Source: Methanobrevibacter sp. OttesenSCG-928-I08 (GTDB lineage: Archaea; Methanobacteriota; Methanobacteria; Methanobacteriales; Methanobacteriaceae). Taken from it: a DNA stretch of 41,635 bases. The notes below the pieces were generated by a model. It worked only from the letters and a program-made list of their open reading frames with translations. It made no database searches and was not told the origin of the DNA. The position numbers were made by a program, and so were the translations under genes. How positions within the stretch are numbered: position 1 is the stretch's first letter; every line of letters begins with the position of its first letter. Location of the stretch: positions 1-41,635 of the forward strand of contig JAJDHW010000002.1 of NCBI GenBank assembly GCA_030266405.1, in the 5' to 3' direction. Positions 16,368 to 24,693 of this stretch are shown piece by piece.

Positions 16368-17816
16368 ATGAGTATTAAAGATAATATTAATAAAATTCGT
16401 GAAAACGTTTGGGAAATTCCAGGAACTTATAATAAAAAAATGAGAGCAACTGGAAGATTGTATATTGATGATGAAGGTTTTGAAAATTTAGAAGAAGGAG
16501 CAATTGATCAAATAGCTAATGTTGCTTGCTTACCTGGAATTCAAAAATTTTCTATTGGGCTTCCAGATATTCATTTTGGTTATGGATTTCCAATTGGAGG
16601 AGTAGCTGCATTTAGTCCTAATAATGGTATTATTAGCCCCGGTGGTGTTGGTTTTGATATCAATTGTGGAGTTAGAATGATTAGAACTAATCTCACACAA
16701 GAAGATATTCAAGACAAAATGGATGAGTTATTAGATGCATTATTTAAAAATATTCCTTCTGGTGTTGGAAGTAAAGGTAAAATAACACTTAAAGAAAATG
16801 AAATAAATGATGTTTTAGATTATGGTGCTAAATGGGCTGTTGAAAATGGATATGGTTGGCAGGAAGATTTGACATTTTTAGAAGAAAATGGATGTATCGA
16901 AGATGCAGATAGTACTAAAGTAAGTGATAAGGCTAAAAAAAGAGGTATACCTCAACTTGGATCTTTAGGTTCTGGAAATCATTTCATTGAAATTCAAAAA
17001 GTCACAGATATTTATGATGAAGAGATAGCTAAAGTTTTTGGAATTAAAGAAGGTATGATTACTATTATGATTCACACTGGTTCTAGAGGATGTGGTCATC
17101 AAGTATGTTCTGATTATTTAAGAAAAATGGATAGGGCATATAAAAAATATAAAATTGATATTCCTGATAGGCAATTAGCTTGTGCACCTTATGATTCTGA
17201 TGAAGCTCAAGATTATCTAAAAGCTATGTATGCTGCAGCTAATTATGCTTGGGCTAACCGTCAAATGATAACACATTGGGTTAGAGAATCATTTGAAAAT
17301 GTTTTATCTAAAGATGCAAAAGATATGAATATGGGTGTTATTTATGATGTTGCTCACAATATTGTAAAAGAAGAAACTCATGAAATTAAAGGTAATAACT
17401 CAGATTTAATTGTTCACAGAAAAGGTGCAACTCGTGCTTTTGGTCCTGGTAGAAATGAAATCCCTGAAGAATATAGGGATGTTGGACAACCTGTTTTAAT
17501 TCCTGGAACTATGGGTACTGCATCATATGTTCTTCATGGAACAGATATTGCAATGGAAGAAACTTTTGGATCTACTGCTCATGGTGCTGGCCGTTTACTT
17601 AGTAGAACACAAGCTAAAAAAGATTATTCTTCTGAAGAAATAGAAAAAGACCTTGAAAGTAAAGGAATTAAAATCAAAGCTACTTCTAAAAATGTAATAG
17701 CTGAAGAAGCTTCTGGTGCTTATAAAGACATTGATGGTGTTGTTAAAACGTCTGATACAACTGGGATAGCTAAAATTGTTGCTAAAGTAGTTCCAATTGC
17801 TGTTACTAAGGGATGA
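16368..17816 (+). CDS. rtcB: RNA-splicing ligase RtcB
   Basis: GTP- and Mn2+-dependent RNA ligase that joins 2',3'-cyclic phosphate and 5'-OH ends during archaeal tRNA splicing and repair. The 482-residue protein has '[14 protein letters not shown]', the metal-binding Cys in '[10 protein letters not shown]' near residue 100, '[11 protein letters not shown]', '[11 protein letters not shown]', and the guanylylated-histidine region '[13 protein letters not shown]' near residue 402. Length is standard and no intein is present. Upstream archease on the same strand is its known activator. The phosphorylase gene starts 4 bp downstream. Confidence 0.97.
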   Translation: MSIKDNINKIRENVWEIPGTYNKKMRATGRLYIDDEGFENLEEGAIDQIANVACLPGIQKFSIGLPDIHFGYGFPIGGVAAFSPNNGIISPGGVGFDINCGVRMIRTNLTQEDIQDKMDELLDALFKNIPSGVGSKGKITLKENEINDVLDYGAKWAVENGYGWQEDLTFLEENGCIEDADSTKVSDKAKKRGIPQLGSLGSGNHFIEIQKVTDIYDEEIAKVFGIKEGMITIMIHTGSRGCGHQVCSDYLRKMDRAYKKYKIDIPDRQLACAPYDSDEAQDYLKAMYAAANYAWANRQMITHWVRESFENVLSKDAKDMNMGVIYDVAHNIVKEETHEIKGNNSDLIVHRKGATRAFGPGRNEIPEEYRDVGQPVLIPGTMGTASYVLHGTDIAMEETFGSTAHGAGRLLSRTQAKKDYSSEEIEKDLESKGIKIKATSKNVIAEEASGAYKDIDGVVKTSDTTGIAKIVAKVVPIAVTKG

Positions 17817-17820
17817 TTTT

Positions 17821-18582
17821 GTGATTGGGATTATTGGGGGAAGTGGAGTTTATCAATTAACAGAAATGGCAGATAATATTGAAAATACTTATGTTAAAAC
17901 TAATTATGGTGAAGATGTAAAAGTTTCACTTTTAGATGTTAAGCAAAAAAAAGTAGCTTTTATTTCAAGACATTCTGAAGGTCATAGCTATCCTCCACAT
18001 ATGATTAATTACAGAGCTAATATTGATGCTCTTAAATCAATTGGAGTTAATCAAATTATTGCTACTAATTCTGTTGGTTCTTTAAATGAAAATATAGGTC
18101 CTGGTTCCATTGCTGTTGCAACTGATTTTCTTGACTTTACTAAAAACCGTCCAAATACATTTTTTGATAATGATGTTGTTCATGTTGATGTTACAGAGCC
18201 ATATTGTTATAGGTTAAATGATATAATTTTATCTCAAGGAGATAATATTAAAAACGGTGTTTATGTTGGTACAGAAGGTCCTCGTTTTGAAAGTCCTGCA
18301 GAGATTAAAATGTTTAATACTTTAGGTGGAGATTTTGTTGGAATGACAGGACTTCCAGAAACTGTTCTTGCAAGAGAGCGAGAAATATGTTATTCTGCTA
18401 TTTGTTTAGTTTCTAATTTTGCAGCAGGAATATCTGAGGATAAATTAACTATTGATGAAGTTTTTGAAATAGTTGATGTAAAAAAAGATGAATTAGTTAA
18501 TTTAATTTATAAAACAATCCAAAAACTCCCTGATGAATATGATTGTGATTGTTTAAATGCACTTAATGGTGCAGGTGTATAA
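17821..18582 (+). CDS. S-methyl-5'-thioinosine/thioadenosine phosphorylase
   Basis: Purine nucleoside phosphorylase of the MTAP family, which cleaves methylthio-nucleosides from S-adenosylmethionine use to 5-methylthioribose-1-phosphate and a base. The 254-residue product from GTG 17821 starts with 'IGIIGGSGVYQL', then 'SRHSEGHSYPPHMINYRAN', 'GTEGPRFESPAEI' and 'GMTGLPETVLARE'. In the base pocket 'SNFAAGIS' has Asn rather than the Asp usual for adenine substrates, favouring the thioinosine (MTIP) type known in methanogens; that is inference. GGATGATTTT before the GTG is the likely ribosome-binding region. Convergent with the XRE regulator. Confidence 0.88.
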   Translation: MIGIIGGSGVYQLTEMADNIENTYVKTNYGEDVKVSLLDVKQKKVAFISRHSEGHSYPPHMINYRANIDALKSIGVNQIIATNSVGSLNENIGPGSIAVATDFLDFTKNRPNTFFDNDVVHVDVTEPYCYRLNDIILSQGDNIKNGVYVGTEGPRFESPAEIKMFNTLGGDFVGMTGLPETVLAREREICYSAICLVSNFAAGISEDKLTIDEVFEIVDVKKDELVNLIYKTIQKLPDEYDCDCLNALNGAGV

Positions 18583-18585
18583 TTA

Positions 18586-18774
18586 TCAATCAATAAATAT
18601 ATCCTCTATTTTAACATCAAAATATTTAGCTATTTTAAATGCTAACTTTAATGAAGGATCATATTTTTCTTTTTCAATTGAAAGTATTGTCTGTCTAGTT
18701 ACTTCAAGGTCTCTTGCAAGATCTTCTTGAGTAATATCTTTCATAGCTCTAAATACTTTCAATTTATTTTTCAT
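18586..18774 (-). CDS. XRE-family HTH transcriptional regulator
   Basis: A 62-residue Cro/CI-type regulator that is almost only a helix-turn-helix: 'KVFRAMKDITQEDLARDLEVTRQTILSIEKEKYDPSL', ending 'YFDVKIEDIFID'. This short YozG-like type is commonly paired with a small membrane protein. GGTGTTGAT precedes the ATG. It is 18 bp downstream of the DUF2178 gene, so the two form an operon that the regulator may control through inverted repeats in the upstream promoter. Confidence 0.92.
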   Translation of the reverse strand: MKNKLKVFRAMKDITQEDLARDLEVTRQTILSIEKEKYDPSLKLAFKIAKYFDVKIEDIFID

Positions 18775-18792
18775 ATAATCAACACCAATATT

Positions 18793-19218
18793 TTAACTAT
18801 ATCTCTTTTTATAATATAATGTAGCTATTTTATATATTATAATGGATATTATTACTAATAAAAATAATACATAAGCTATTATGGAGTATTGGGGATAAAT
18901 ATTCCTAAGGGTTAGAATTGCTACTCCTAAATAGATATTTATTGCTAATGTAATTCCAAAACCCATATTTCCTGCTTTTTCATTTATATAGTTAGCTCTT
19001 TCATCTTCTATAACTTTTCCGTTTCGTTTTGTAAAAAATTCTTGAAATTCATTGAAATTTTTTAAAGTATAAGGTAGTACTATAAGCAAAAGAACTAAGG
19101 ACAATATGAAAAAGTTAATATTTGCGAGAATTAGTCCTGTAATCCAAGATATACTACTTGAAAATGAAAAAAGTATTAATATAGCTATTTTGATTTTAGT
19201 GTTAATAATAATCACCAC
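18793..19218 (-). CDS. DUF2178-family membrane protein
   Basis: A 141-residue protein with four predicted transmembrane helices (about residues 9-28, 30-50, 85-105 and 110-132) and the central soluble motif 'GKVIEDERANYINEKAGNMGFG', characteristic of DUF2178. The start is uncertain: two GTG codons lie at 19218 and 19215, and GGTGATTATT overlaps them. It is the first gene of an operon with the XRE regulator. The function is unknown; in this kind of pair the membrane protein may sense a signal. Confidence 0.8.
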   Translation of the reverse strand: MVIIINTKIKIAILILFSFSSSISWITGLILANINFFILSLVLLLIVLPYTLKNFNEFQEFFTKRNGKVIEDERANYINEKAGNMGFGITLAINIYLGVAILTLRNIYPQYSIIAYVLFLLVIISIIIYKIATLYYKKRYS

Positions 19219-19229
19219 ATTTTATTGTA

Positions 19230-19279
19230 TGTTAAGTATATTTAACATTATGTTATATAAACTTTACTTTTGATAAAGT
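19230..19279. promoter_or_regulatory. Two inverted repeats in the DUF2178-XRE / flavoprotein divergent promoter
   Basis: TGTTAA (19230-19235) and TTAACA (19242-19247) form an inverted repeat with a 6-bp spacer that overlaps a TATA-like element for the minus-strand operon. ACTTTA (19261-19266) and TAAAGT (19274-19279) form a second, with a 7-bp spacer, in the upstream region of the flavoprotein gene. Either may be the operator of the XRE protein. Confidence 0.45.
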
Positions 19280-19330
19280 ATAAATTTATTTAAAAATATA
19301 ATATTAATATTTAAAATTAGGAGTTATAAG

Positions 19331-19897
19331 ATGGCAAAAGTTATTTTACTAAATGGTAGTCCGCGTAAAAATAGTAATACATTAGAAGTTTTAAACATTT
19401 GTAAAGAGGAAATTAAGAAAAATGGAGTAGATGCTGAAATTATTTCTCTTAAAGGAATGAATATTCAATCATGTATTGCATGTAATAGCTGTGTAGGTAC
19501 TGGAAATTGTGTTTTAAAAGATGGATTAGATGAAATAATCGAAAAAATAAGGGAAGCTGATGGTTTTATTCCTGCGGCTCCAGTTTATTTTGGTACTGCT
19601 AGAGGAGATATAATGTCTGCATTACAAAGAATCGGGAAAGTTTCAAGAGGAAATGATAACTTCCTTGATTGGATGGTTGGAGGTCCTATTGTTGTTGCAA
19701 GAAGAGGAGGACATACTTTAACACTACAAGAAATGTCAATGTTTTTCCCAATTAACAATATGATAATTGTTGGAAGTAAATATTGGAACATGGTTATTGC
19801 TGGAGCTGAAGGAACTGCAACTGAAGATACTGAAGGTATTGAAGTTGTAAAACTCTTTGGTGAAAATGTAGCTAAAATTATTAAAAAACTTAATTAA
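19331..19897 (+). CDS. Iron-sulfur flavoprotein (NADPH-dependent FMN reductase family)
   Basis: A 188-residue flavodoxin-fold redox protein. The FMN phosphate loop 'LLNGSPRKNSNT' is at residues 5-16, followed by the compact cysteine motif 'CIACNSCVGTGNC' near residues 48-60, typical of the 4Fe-4S site of methanogen iron-sulfur flavoproteins, then 'AAPVYFGTARGDIMSALQRIG'. Such proteins reduce O2, H2O2 or other acceptors with ferredoxin electrons; the substrate here is not known. Ribosome-binding site TAGGAG precedes ATG 19331. It is followed at 9 bp by the NifX-like gene. Confidence 0.88.
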   Translation: MAKVILLNGSPRKNSNTLEVLNICKEEIKKNGVDAEIISLKGMNIQSCIACNSCVGTGNCVLKDGLDEIIEKIREADGFIPAAPVYFGTARGDIMSALQRIGKVSRGNDNFLDWMVGGPIVVARRGGHTLTLQEMSMFFPINNMIIVGSKYWNMVIAGAEGTATEDTEGIEVVKLFGENVAKIIKKLN

Positions 19898-19906
19898 GGT
19901 GATAAG

Positions 19907-20242
19907 TTGAAAATAGCTATTACTTCAAATGATGGGGAAAATGTAGATACTCACTTAGGTAAATCTCTCTATTTATCTATTTATGATGTAGATGGTGATG
20001 ATTTTAATTTTATTGAAAGAAGAGAAACTGGAGTTGATGTTTCTGAAAAACATTCTGGTGGTATCGTATTAGAATTAGCTCAAGATTGTGATGTCATAAT
20101 TACTGCAAAATATGGATTTAAATCTAAAATAAAAGCAGATAATGCTAATATTAAGTTAGTGGAAGATGAAGGTCCTATTGATGAGGTTTTAAAAAGATAT
20201 ATTGATCATGTTAAATTTTTAGATAAACCTATTAATTTTTAA
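19907..20242 (+). CDS. NifX/NifB-like dinitrogenase iron-molybdenum cofactor family protein
   Basis: A 111-residue single-domain protein of the NifX/NafY/VnfX group: 'KIAITSNDGENVDTHLGKSLYLSIYDVDGDDFNFIERRETG' then 'DCDVIITAKYGFKSK'. Members bind iron-sulfur or metallo-cluster precursors; many methanogens carry stand-alone copies outside nif clusters, and no other nif gene is present here. TTG 19907 follows an AAGGTGATAA ribosome-binding site that begins in the stop codon of the flavoprotein gene, so the two are co-transcribed and likely act in iron-sulfur metabolism. Confidence 0.82.
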   Translation: MKIAITSNDGENVDTHLGKSLYLSIYDVDGDDFNFIERRETGVDVSEKHSGGIVLELAQDCDVIITAKYGFKSKIKADNANIKLVEDEGPIDEVLKRYIDHVKFLDKPINF

Positions 20243-20569
20243 TTTTTTCTAATTTAGGAACTTTTAAATATAATAACTAGAAATAGTATTAAGTAACCTT
20301 TTAGGGCGGGTTTTAAATTTTTAAAACTTTTTTATGAATAATTAACTTAAAACAACGTGGATTGATTCCACATTTGTCTGATTATGGATTAAAAAGATAT
20401 AATAATCTACAATATTAATTGTAGTTTAATCTATGTTTTAGAGTGGAAAATAAAGATTTTCATTAATAATTCAGACACAATTTTAAAATTTTATATTATT
20501 TAATTAAACATTTAGCAATAGCTATATTTGTTTAATAATTACGGAAAAATTAAATAAAGGTATGATAAT
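20243..20569 (+). ncRNA. Intergenic region with terminator and a chain of hairpins; candidate RNA at 20357-20461
   Basis: After a terminator-like hairpin (20310-20333) comes a series of hairpins: GTGGA/TCCAC (20357-20371); a long one with ATGGATTAAA (20384-20393) pairing TTTAATCTAT (20425-20434), with one G-U, around CTACAAT/ATTGTAG (20407-20413/20418-20424); and GAAAAT/ATTTTC (20446-20461). A TATA-like TTTATGAATAA at about 20331-20341 would put a transcript start near 20357. The S3Ae promoter (TTTTATATTATT near 20489) lies downstream, so the hairpins are probably not just its leader. I do not recognise the RNA. Confidence 0.35.
20310..20333 (+). terminator. Terminator-like hairpin after the NifX-like gene
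   Basis: GTTTTAAA (20310-20317) and TTTAAAAC (20320-20327) form a perfect 8-bp stem followed directly by six T (20328-20333), 68 bp after the NifX-like stop. Confidence 0.5.
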
Positions 20570-21151
20570 ATGGCAAAAGCAAAAGCAAGACGTAGAGTAC
20601 GTGACACATGGAAAGAAAAATCTTGGTATACAATTAAAACTCCTGTTGAATTCGGAGATAAAGAAATAGGAGAAACTCCTTCAAGAGATCCTGATTTTCT
20701 TATTGGTAGAGGTGTAGAAGTTACTATGAGGGAATTAACTGGTGATTTCTCTAAACAATATATTAAATTAAAATTTGAAGTTGATGGTGTTGCAGGTAAT
20801 GTAGCAAATACAAAATTCACAGGTCATAAAACAACTACTGATTATGTTAGAAGTATGATTAGAAGAGGAACTAGTAGGATAGATGCTTCAGCAGTTGTTA
20901 AAACTAAAGATGATCACAAATTAAAACTTCACGTTTTAGCTGTTACTACAAGAAGAGCTAAATCTTCTCAACAAAAATACATGAGAGAAGTTATTCAAGA
21001 TTTATTAAAAGATGTAGCTAGTGAAAAAAGTTTCGAAGATGTTATTGAATCTTCAGTTAATGGTAAATTAGCATCTGAAATTTATCACAGAGCTAAAAAA
21101 ATCTACCCTCTTAAAAGAGTAGAAGTAATTAAAAGTAAAGTAGTTAAATAA
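20570..21151 (+). CDS. rps3ae: 30S ribosomal protein S3Ae
   Basis: Archaeal/eukaryotic eS1 of the small subunit. The 193-residue product begins with basic 'AKAKARRRVRDTWKEKSWYTI' and shows 'TPSRDPDFLIGRGVEVTMRELTGDFSKQYIKLKFEV', 'TDYVRSMIRRGTSRIDASAVVKTKD' and 'YPLKRVEVIKSKVV', the family pattern. Length is normal. AAAGGTATGATAAT precedes the ATG. It is a single-gene unit, with a T-rich stretch (21152-21190) just after the stop as probable terminator. Confidence 0.96.
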   Translation: MAKAKARRRVRDTWKEKSWYTIKTPVEFGDKEIGETPSRDPDFLIGRGVEVTMRELTGDFSKQYIKLKFEVDGVAGNVANTKFTGHKTTTDYVRSMIRRGTSRIDASAVVKTKDDHKLKLHVLAVTTRRAKSSQQKYMREVIQDLLKDVASEKSFEDVIESSVNGKLASEIYHRAKKIYPLKRVEVIKSKVVK

Positions 21152-21239
21152 TACTTTATTTTTCTTTTAATTTTTATTTTAATATTTTATTTTTCTTTAA
21201 AAAATATTTCTAATAGTTTTAAGCTATTGTTGGGGTATT

Positions 21240-21938
21240 ATGGTCGAAAAGTTAATGATAAACTGGGGATATGTTATAATTCTTTTTATATTAGGAATCA
21301 TAACTTATAAAAGAAAAGCTTTAGATCTTTTAGGGTCCTTGTTTATGATAGCTATGGGCATTGTTATTATTTTTTCAGCTGGTGTAAATTGGCTTTTTAT
21401 TATTTTATTATTTTTGATTTTGAGTTTATTTGCTACTAAATTTGCTAAACCTTATAAAAAAACTCTTGGCGAATATGAAGGTAGAAGATCAGCGGTTAAT
21501 GTTGTTTCAAATGGTATTGTTGCATTTATGATGGCAGCTTTTGGAGGTTACTATTTACCATTTGCAGGAGGTTTTATAGGGGCTGTAGCAACAGCTACTT
21601 CTGATACATTAGCTAGTGAAATAGGTATTTTACAAAAACCCCGACTTATAACTACTTTAGAAGAAGTTGCACCTGGAACAAATGGAGCTGTTTCTGTTTT
21701 GGGAACTGCAGTTGGTATTATAGGTGCAGGAATAATTGGGTTTGTATCATTTTTACTTGGTGTAATTCCGGATCCTTTAGTTTCACTTAAAGTTGCTGTT
21801 ATAGCAGGTACTGTAGGTTGTTTTATGGACAGTATTCTTGGAGCAGTATTTGAAAGAAAAGGATTTTTAAAAAATGAACATGTTAATTTATTAGCAACAG
21901 TTACTGGTGCTTTTGTTGGAATTATCCTTGTAATGTAG
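21240..21938 (+). CDS. DUF92 membrane protein (TIGR00297 family)
   Basis: A 232-residue integral membrane protein with about six helices and the DUF92 signatures 'GRRSAVNVVSNG', 'GAVATATSDTLASEIG' and 'TVGCFMDSILGAVFERKG'. The plant relative VTE6 is a phytyl-phosphate kinase; in archaea a role in isoprenoid-alcohol or isoprenyl-phosphate metabolism is plausible but unproven. ATG 21240 follows TTGGGGTATT; another ATG lies at 21255. A 7-bp hairpin overlaps its stop codon. Confidence 0.85.
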   Translation: MVEKLMINWGYVIILFILGIITYKRKALDLLGSLFMIAMGIVIIFSAGVNWLFIILLFLILSLFATKFAKPYKKTLGEYEGRRSAVNVVSNGIVAFMMAAFGGYYLPFAGGFIGAVATATSDTLASEIGILQKPRLITTLEEVAPGTNGAVSVLGTAVGIIGAGIIGFVSFLLGVIPDPLVSLKVAVIAGTVGCFMDSILGAVFERKGFLKNEHVNLLATVTGAFVGIILVM

Positions 21939-21954
21939 AAATTAAACAATTTCT
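21937..21954 (+). terminator. Hairpin at the DUF92 stop codon
   Basis: AGAAATT (21937-21943) and AATTTCT (21948-21954) form a perfect 7-bp stem with loop AAAC; the 5' arm includes two bases of the stop codon, and a short T-rich stretch follows. This is the same arrangement as after pfdA. Confidence 0.5.
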
Positions 21955-22047
21955 GTATTTTCTGGATTAAATATTTTAACTTGTAAAAATAAAGATATTC
22001 ATATATTAATTTTAATCAAATTTTTTTATTAATTTAATGGTGGTTTA

Positions 22048-23286
22048 ATGAAAGGAATAATATTAATAATGGATGGTATGGGTGACCGTCCTTTAAAAGA
22101 AATAGGGTATAAAACTCCACTTGAAGCAGCTAAAACTCCTAATATGGATAAAATGGCTGAAATGGGAATAACTGGAATTATGGATTCTATTGCTCCAGGA
22201 ATAATTCCTGGAAGTGATACAGCACACTTGTCTATATTGGGTTATAATCCTTATGAAGTTTATACTGGTAGAGGTCCTTTTGAAGCATCTGGTGTTGGAG
22301 TAGATGTTATGCCTGGAGATATTGCTTTTAGATGTAACTTTTCTACTATGGATGATGAAGGCATTGTAACTGATAGACGTGCAGGTAGAATAAGGGATAG
22401 GACAGATGAAATTATTCAAACATTAAATGAAATGACTTTTGATAAATATCCTAATTTAAAAATAATTTTCAAAGAATCTACAGGACATAGGGCAGTTTTA
22501 GTTTTAAGAGATGAAGGTTTATCTGATAAAGTAAGTGATGCAGATCCTAAGGTCGAAGGAAATTCTCCAAAAGAAGTTGTTTCTTTAGATGGCTCAAAAG
22601 AATCTATGAAAACTGCAGATATCTTAAATTTAATTGTTTCAAAATCTTATGAAATGTTAAAAGAACATCCTGTTAATATTGAAAGAATAAATAACAATGA
22701 ACCACCAGCTAATGTTATTATTCCTCGTGGAGCTGGAGAAGTACCTGATGTTGAAGAAATTAATAAGAAATATAACTTAAATTCTGCATGTATTGCAGAA
22801 ACTGGTCTTATTATGGGTATTTGTAGGTTTGCTGGAATGGATATTATTGAAATGGAGGATGTTACTGGAGGAGTAGACACAAATCTAGATAACATTGTAG
22901 ATACTATTTTAAATCAGGTTAATAATACTGATCATGATTTCTTTTTAATAAATATTGATGGTGCAGATGAAGCAGGGCACGATGGTAATTTAAAAGAAAA
23001 ATTAGAGTTTATAGAAAAAGTCGATGATGTTGTTATGAGTAAACTTTTAGATTTAGAAGATGTTTATTTATTTTTAACTGCAGATCATTCAACACCTATT
23101 TCTGTAATGAATCATTCTGCAGATCCTGTTCCAGTATTAATTAAGGGTCCTGAAGTTAGGACTGATGATGTTAATAAATTTAATGAAATAGACGTTGCAA
23201 AAGGTGGACTGTGTAGAATCAGAGGTTCGGATGTAATGAATATTATGATGGATTTGATGAATAATTCTCAAAAATTTGGAGCTTAA
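22048..23286 (+). CDS. apgM: 2,3-bisphosphoglycerate-independent phosphoglycerate mutase, archaeal type
   Basis: Interconverts 3- and 2-phosphoglycerate in glycolysis/gluconeogenesis. The 412-residue protein belongs to the alkaline-phosphatase superfamily: metal-binding '[12 protein letters not shown]' at the N-terminus, nucleophile serine in '[14 protein letters not shown]' near residue 57, 'GRGPFEASG', 'RCNFSTMDD', and C-terminal metal ligands in '[14 protein letters not shown]' and 'FLTADHSTP'. Length fits archaeal aPGAM. GGTGGTTTA precedes the ATG. glmM follows after 2 bp, so it heads a sugar-phosphate operon. Confidence 0.96.
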   Translation: MKGIILIMDGMGDRPLKEIGYKTPLEAAKTPNMDKMAEMGITGIMDSIAPGIIPGSDTAHLSILGYNPYEVYTGRGPFEASGVGVDVMPGDIAFRCNFSTMDDEGIVTDRRAGRIRDRTDEIIQTLNEMTFDKYPNLKIIFKESTGHRAVLVLRDEGLSDKVSDADPKVEGNSPKEVVSLDGSKESMKTADILNLIVSKSYEMLKEHPVNIERINNNEPPANVIIPRGAGEVPDVEEINKKYNLNSACIAETGLIMGICRFAGMDIIEMEDVTGGVDTNLDNIVDTILNQVNNTDHDFFLINIDGADEAGHDGNLKEKLEFIEKVDDVVMSKLLDLEDVYLFLTADHSTPISVMNHSADPVPVLIKGPEVRTDDVNKFNEIDVAKGGLCRIRGSDVMNIMMDLMNNSQKFGA

Positions 23287-23288
23287 AA

Positions 23289-24635
23289 ATGTCTAATAAA
23301 AAACTTTTTGGAACATCTGGAATTAGAGGTAAAATTAAAACAGAAATTACATGTGATTTAGCTTTAAACATAGGTAGATCTCTTGGAACTTATCTAAAAA
23401 ATAATGGAAAAGTTGTAATTGGATATGATACTAGAACTACAAATCAAATGCTTGATGAAGCTATTACTGCAGGTTTACTTGAAACTGGAATTGATGTTTT
23501 AAAAATTGGAATGGTTCCAACGCCTCTTGTAGGTTATGCAACCGAAAAACTCGGTGCTGATGCTGGTGTAATGATTACAGCTTCTCATAATCCTTCTCCT
23601 TATAATGGTATAAAATTATGGAATAAAAATGGGATGGCTTATACTTCTTTACAAGAATCAGAAATTGAAGAAATATATAATGATAAATCTTATAAATTAT
23701 CTGAATGGGATCAAATAGGCACTATTCATTTTGTTGAAGAAATAAAACAAAGTTATATTGATGATTTGCTTGATTTAGTTAATATAAAACCAGGACTTAA
23801 AGTTGTTATAGATGCTGCATGTGGTGCAGGTTCAGAAATTTCTCCTCTTGTTTTTAGAAAAGCAGGATGTGAAGTAATAACTTTAAATTCACAAGCAGAT
23901 GGATTTTTCCCAGGTAGAAATCCAGAACCTAATGAAAAAAATTTAGATTCCCTTATGAAAACTGTTGTGGCTACAGGTGCAGATATTGGTATTGCACATG
24001 ATGGAGATGCTGATAGAATGATTACTGTAGATGAATTAGGTAATGTTTCTCCATTCGACTCTCTTTTAGTTTTAATCTCTAAAACTTTCGAAGGTAAGAT
24101 TGTAACAACTGTAGATGCTGGAATGTCTATGGATGAAGTAATTAAAGGTGTTGGTGGCGAAGTTTTAAGAACTAAAGTTGGAGATGTAAATGTTGCTGAA
24201 GTTATTATAGATGAAGATGCTTCATTTGGGGGAGAACCTTCAGGAACTTGGTTACATCCAGATTTTTGTATGTGTCCTGATGGTATACTTTCTGGTTTAA
24301 GAATAGTGGAACTAGTATCTAAAGAAGGTAAATTATCTGAATTATTAAAAACTATTCCTCAGTATCCAGGTCATAGGGAAAAAATTGAATGTTCTAAAGA
24401 AGCTAAAATAGAAGTTATGAAAAATATGGAATCTATTTTAGTAAATGAATTTTCTGATATTGAAGAAGTAAATAATATTGATGGTGTTAGATTAACCTTT
24501 AATGATGGGAGTTGGGTTTTAATTAGGCCTTCTGGAACAGAAGACTATGTTAGAATAACTTTAGAAGGTACAAATCAAGAAAGAGCCGATTCAATATGTG
24601 CTACTTGTAAAAGAATCATTGAAGATAATATCTAA
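23289..24635 (+). CDS. glmM: Phosphoglucosamine mutase
   Basis: Alpha-D-phosphohexomutase that makes glucosamine-1-phosphate for UDP-GlcNAc, a precursor of pseudomurein and glycoprotein glycans. The 448-residue protein has 'LFGTSGIRG' at the N-terminus, the phosphoserine loop 'ITASHNPSPYNG' near residue 95, the metal loop 'IAHDGDADRM' near 235, 'GGEPSGT' and the C-terminal phosphate-binding 'IRPSGTEDYVRI'. It lies 2 bp after apgM and just before the GlmU-like nucleotidyltransferase, which supports the glucosamine assignment. A paralogue is at 29619-30983. Confidence 0.93.
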   Translation: MSNKKLFGTSGIRGKIKTEITCDLALNIGRSLGTYLKNNGKVVIGYDTRTTNQMLDEAITAGLLETGIDVLKIGMVPTPLVGYATEKLGADAGVMITASHNPSPYNGIKLWNKNGMAYTSLQESEIEEIYNDKSYKLSEWDQIGTIHFVEEIKQSYIDDLLDLVNIKPGLKVVIDAACGAGSEISPLVFRKAGCEVITLNSQADGFFPGRNPEPNEKNLDSLMKTVVATGADIGIAHDGDADRMITVDELGNVSPFDSLLVLISKTFEGKIVTTVDAGMSMDEVIKGVGGEVLRTKVGDVNVAEVIIDEDASFGGEPSGTWLHPDFCMCPDGILSGLRIVELVSKEGKLSELLKTIPQYPGHREKIECSKEAKIEVMKNMESILVNEFSDIEEVNNIDGVRLTFNDGSWVLIRPSGTEDYVRITLEGTNQERADSICATCKRIIEDNI

Positions 24636-24693
24636 AATAAAAAAATATTTTAGTATCTAAATATAATTTAAAATATAACTAGAGGGAATTGTG

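Noticed and set aside
22093-22419. 108-residue minus-strand frame, Ser/Ile-rich
   Set aside because: It is antisense to apgM, which has complete catalytic motifs; no independent support.
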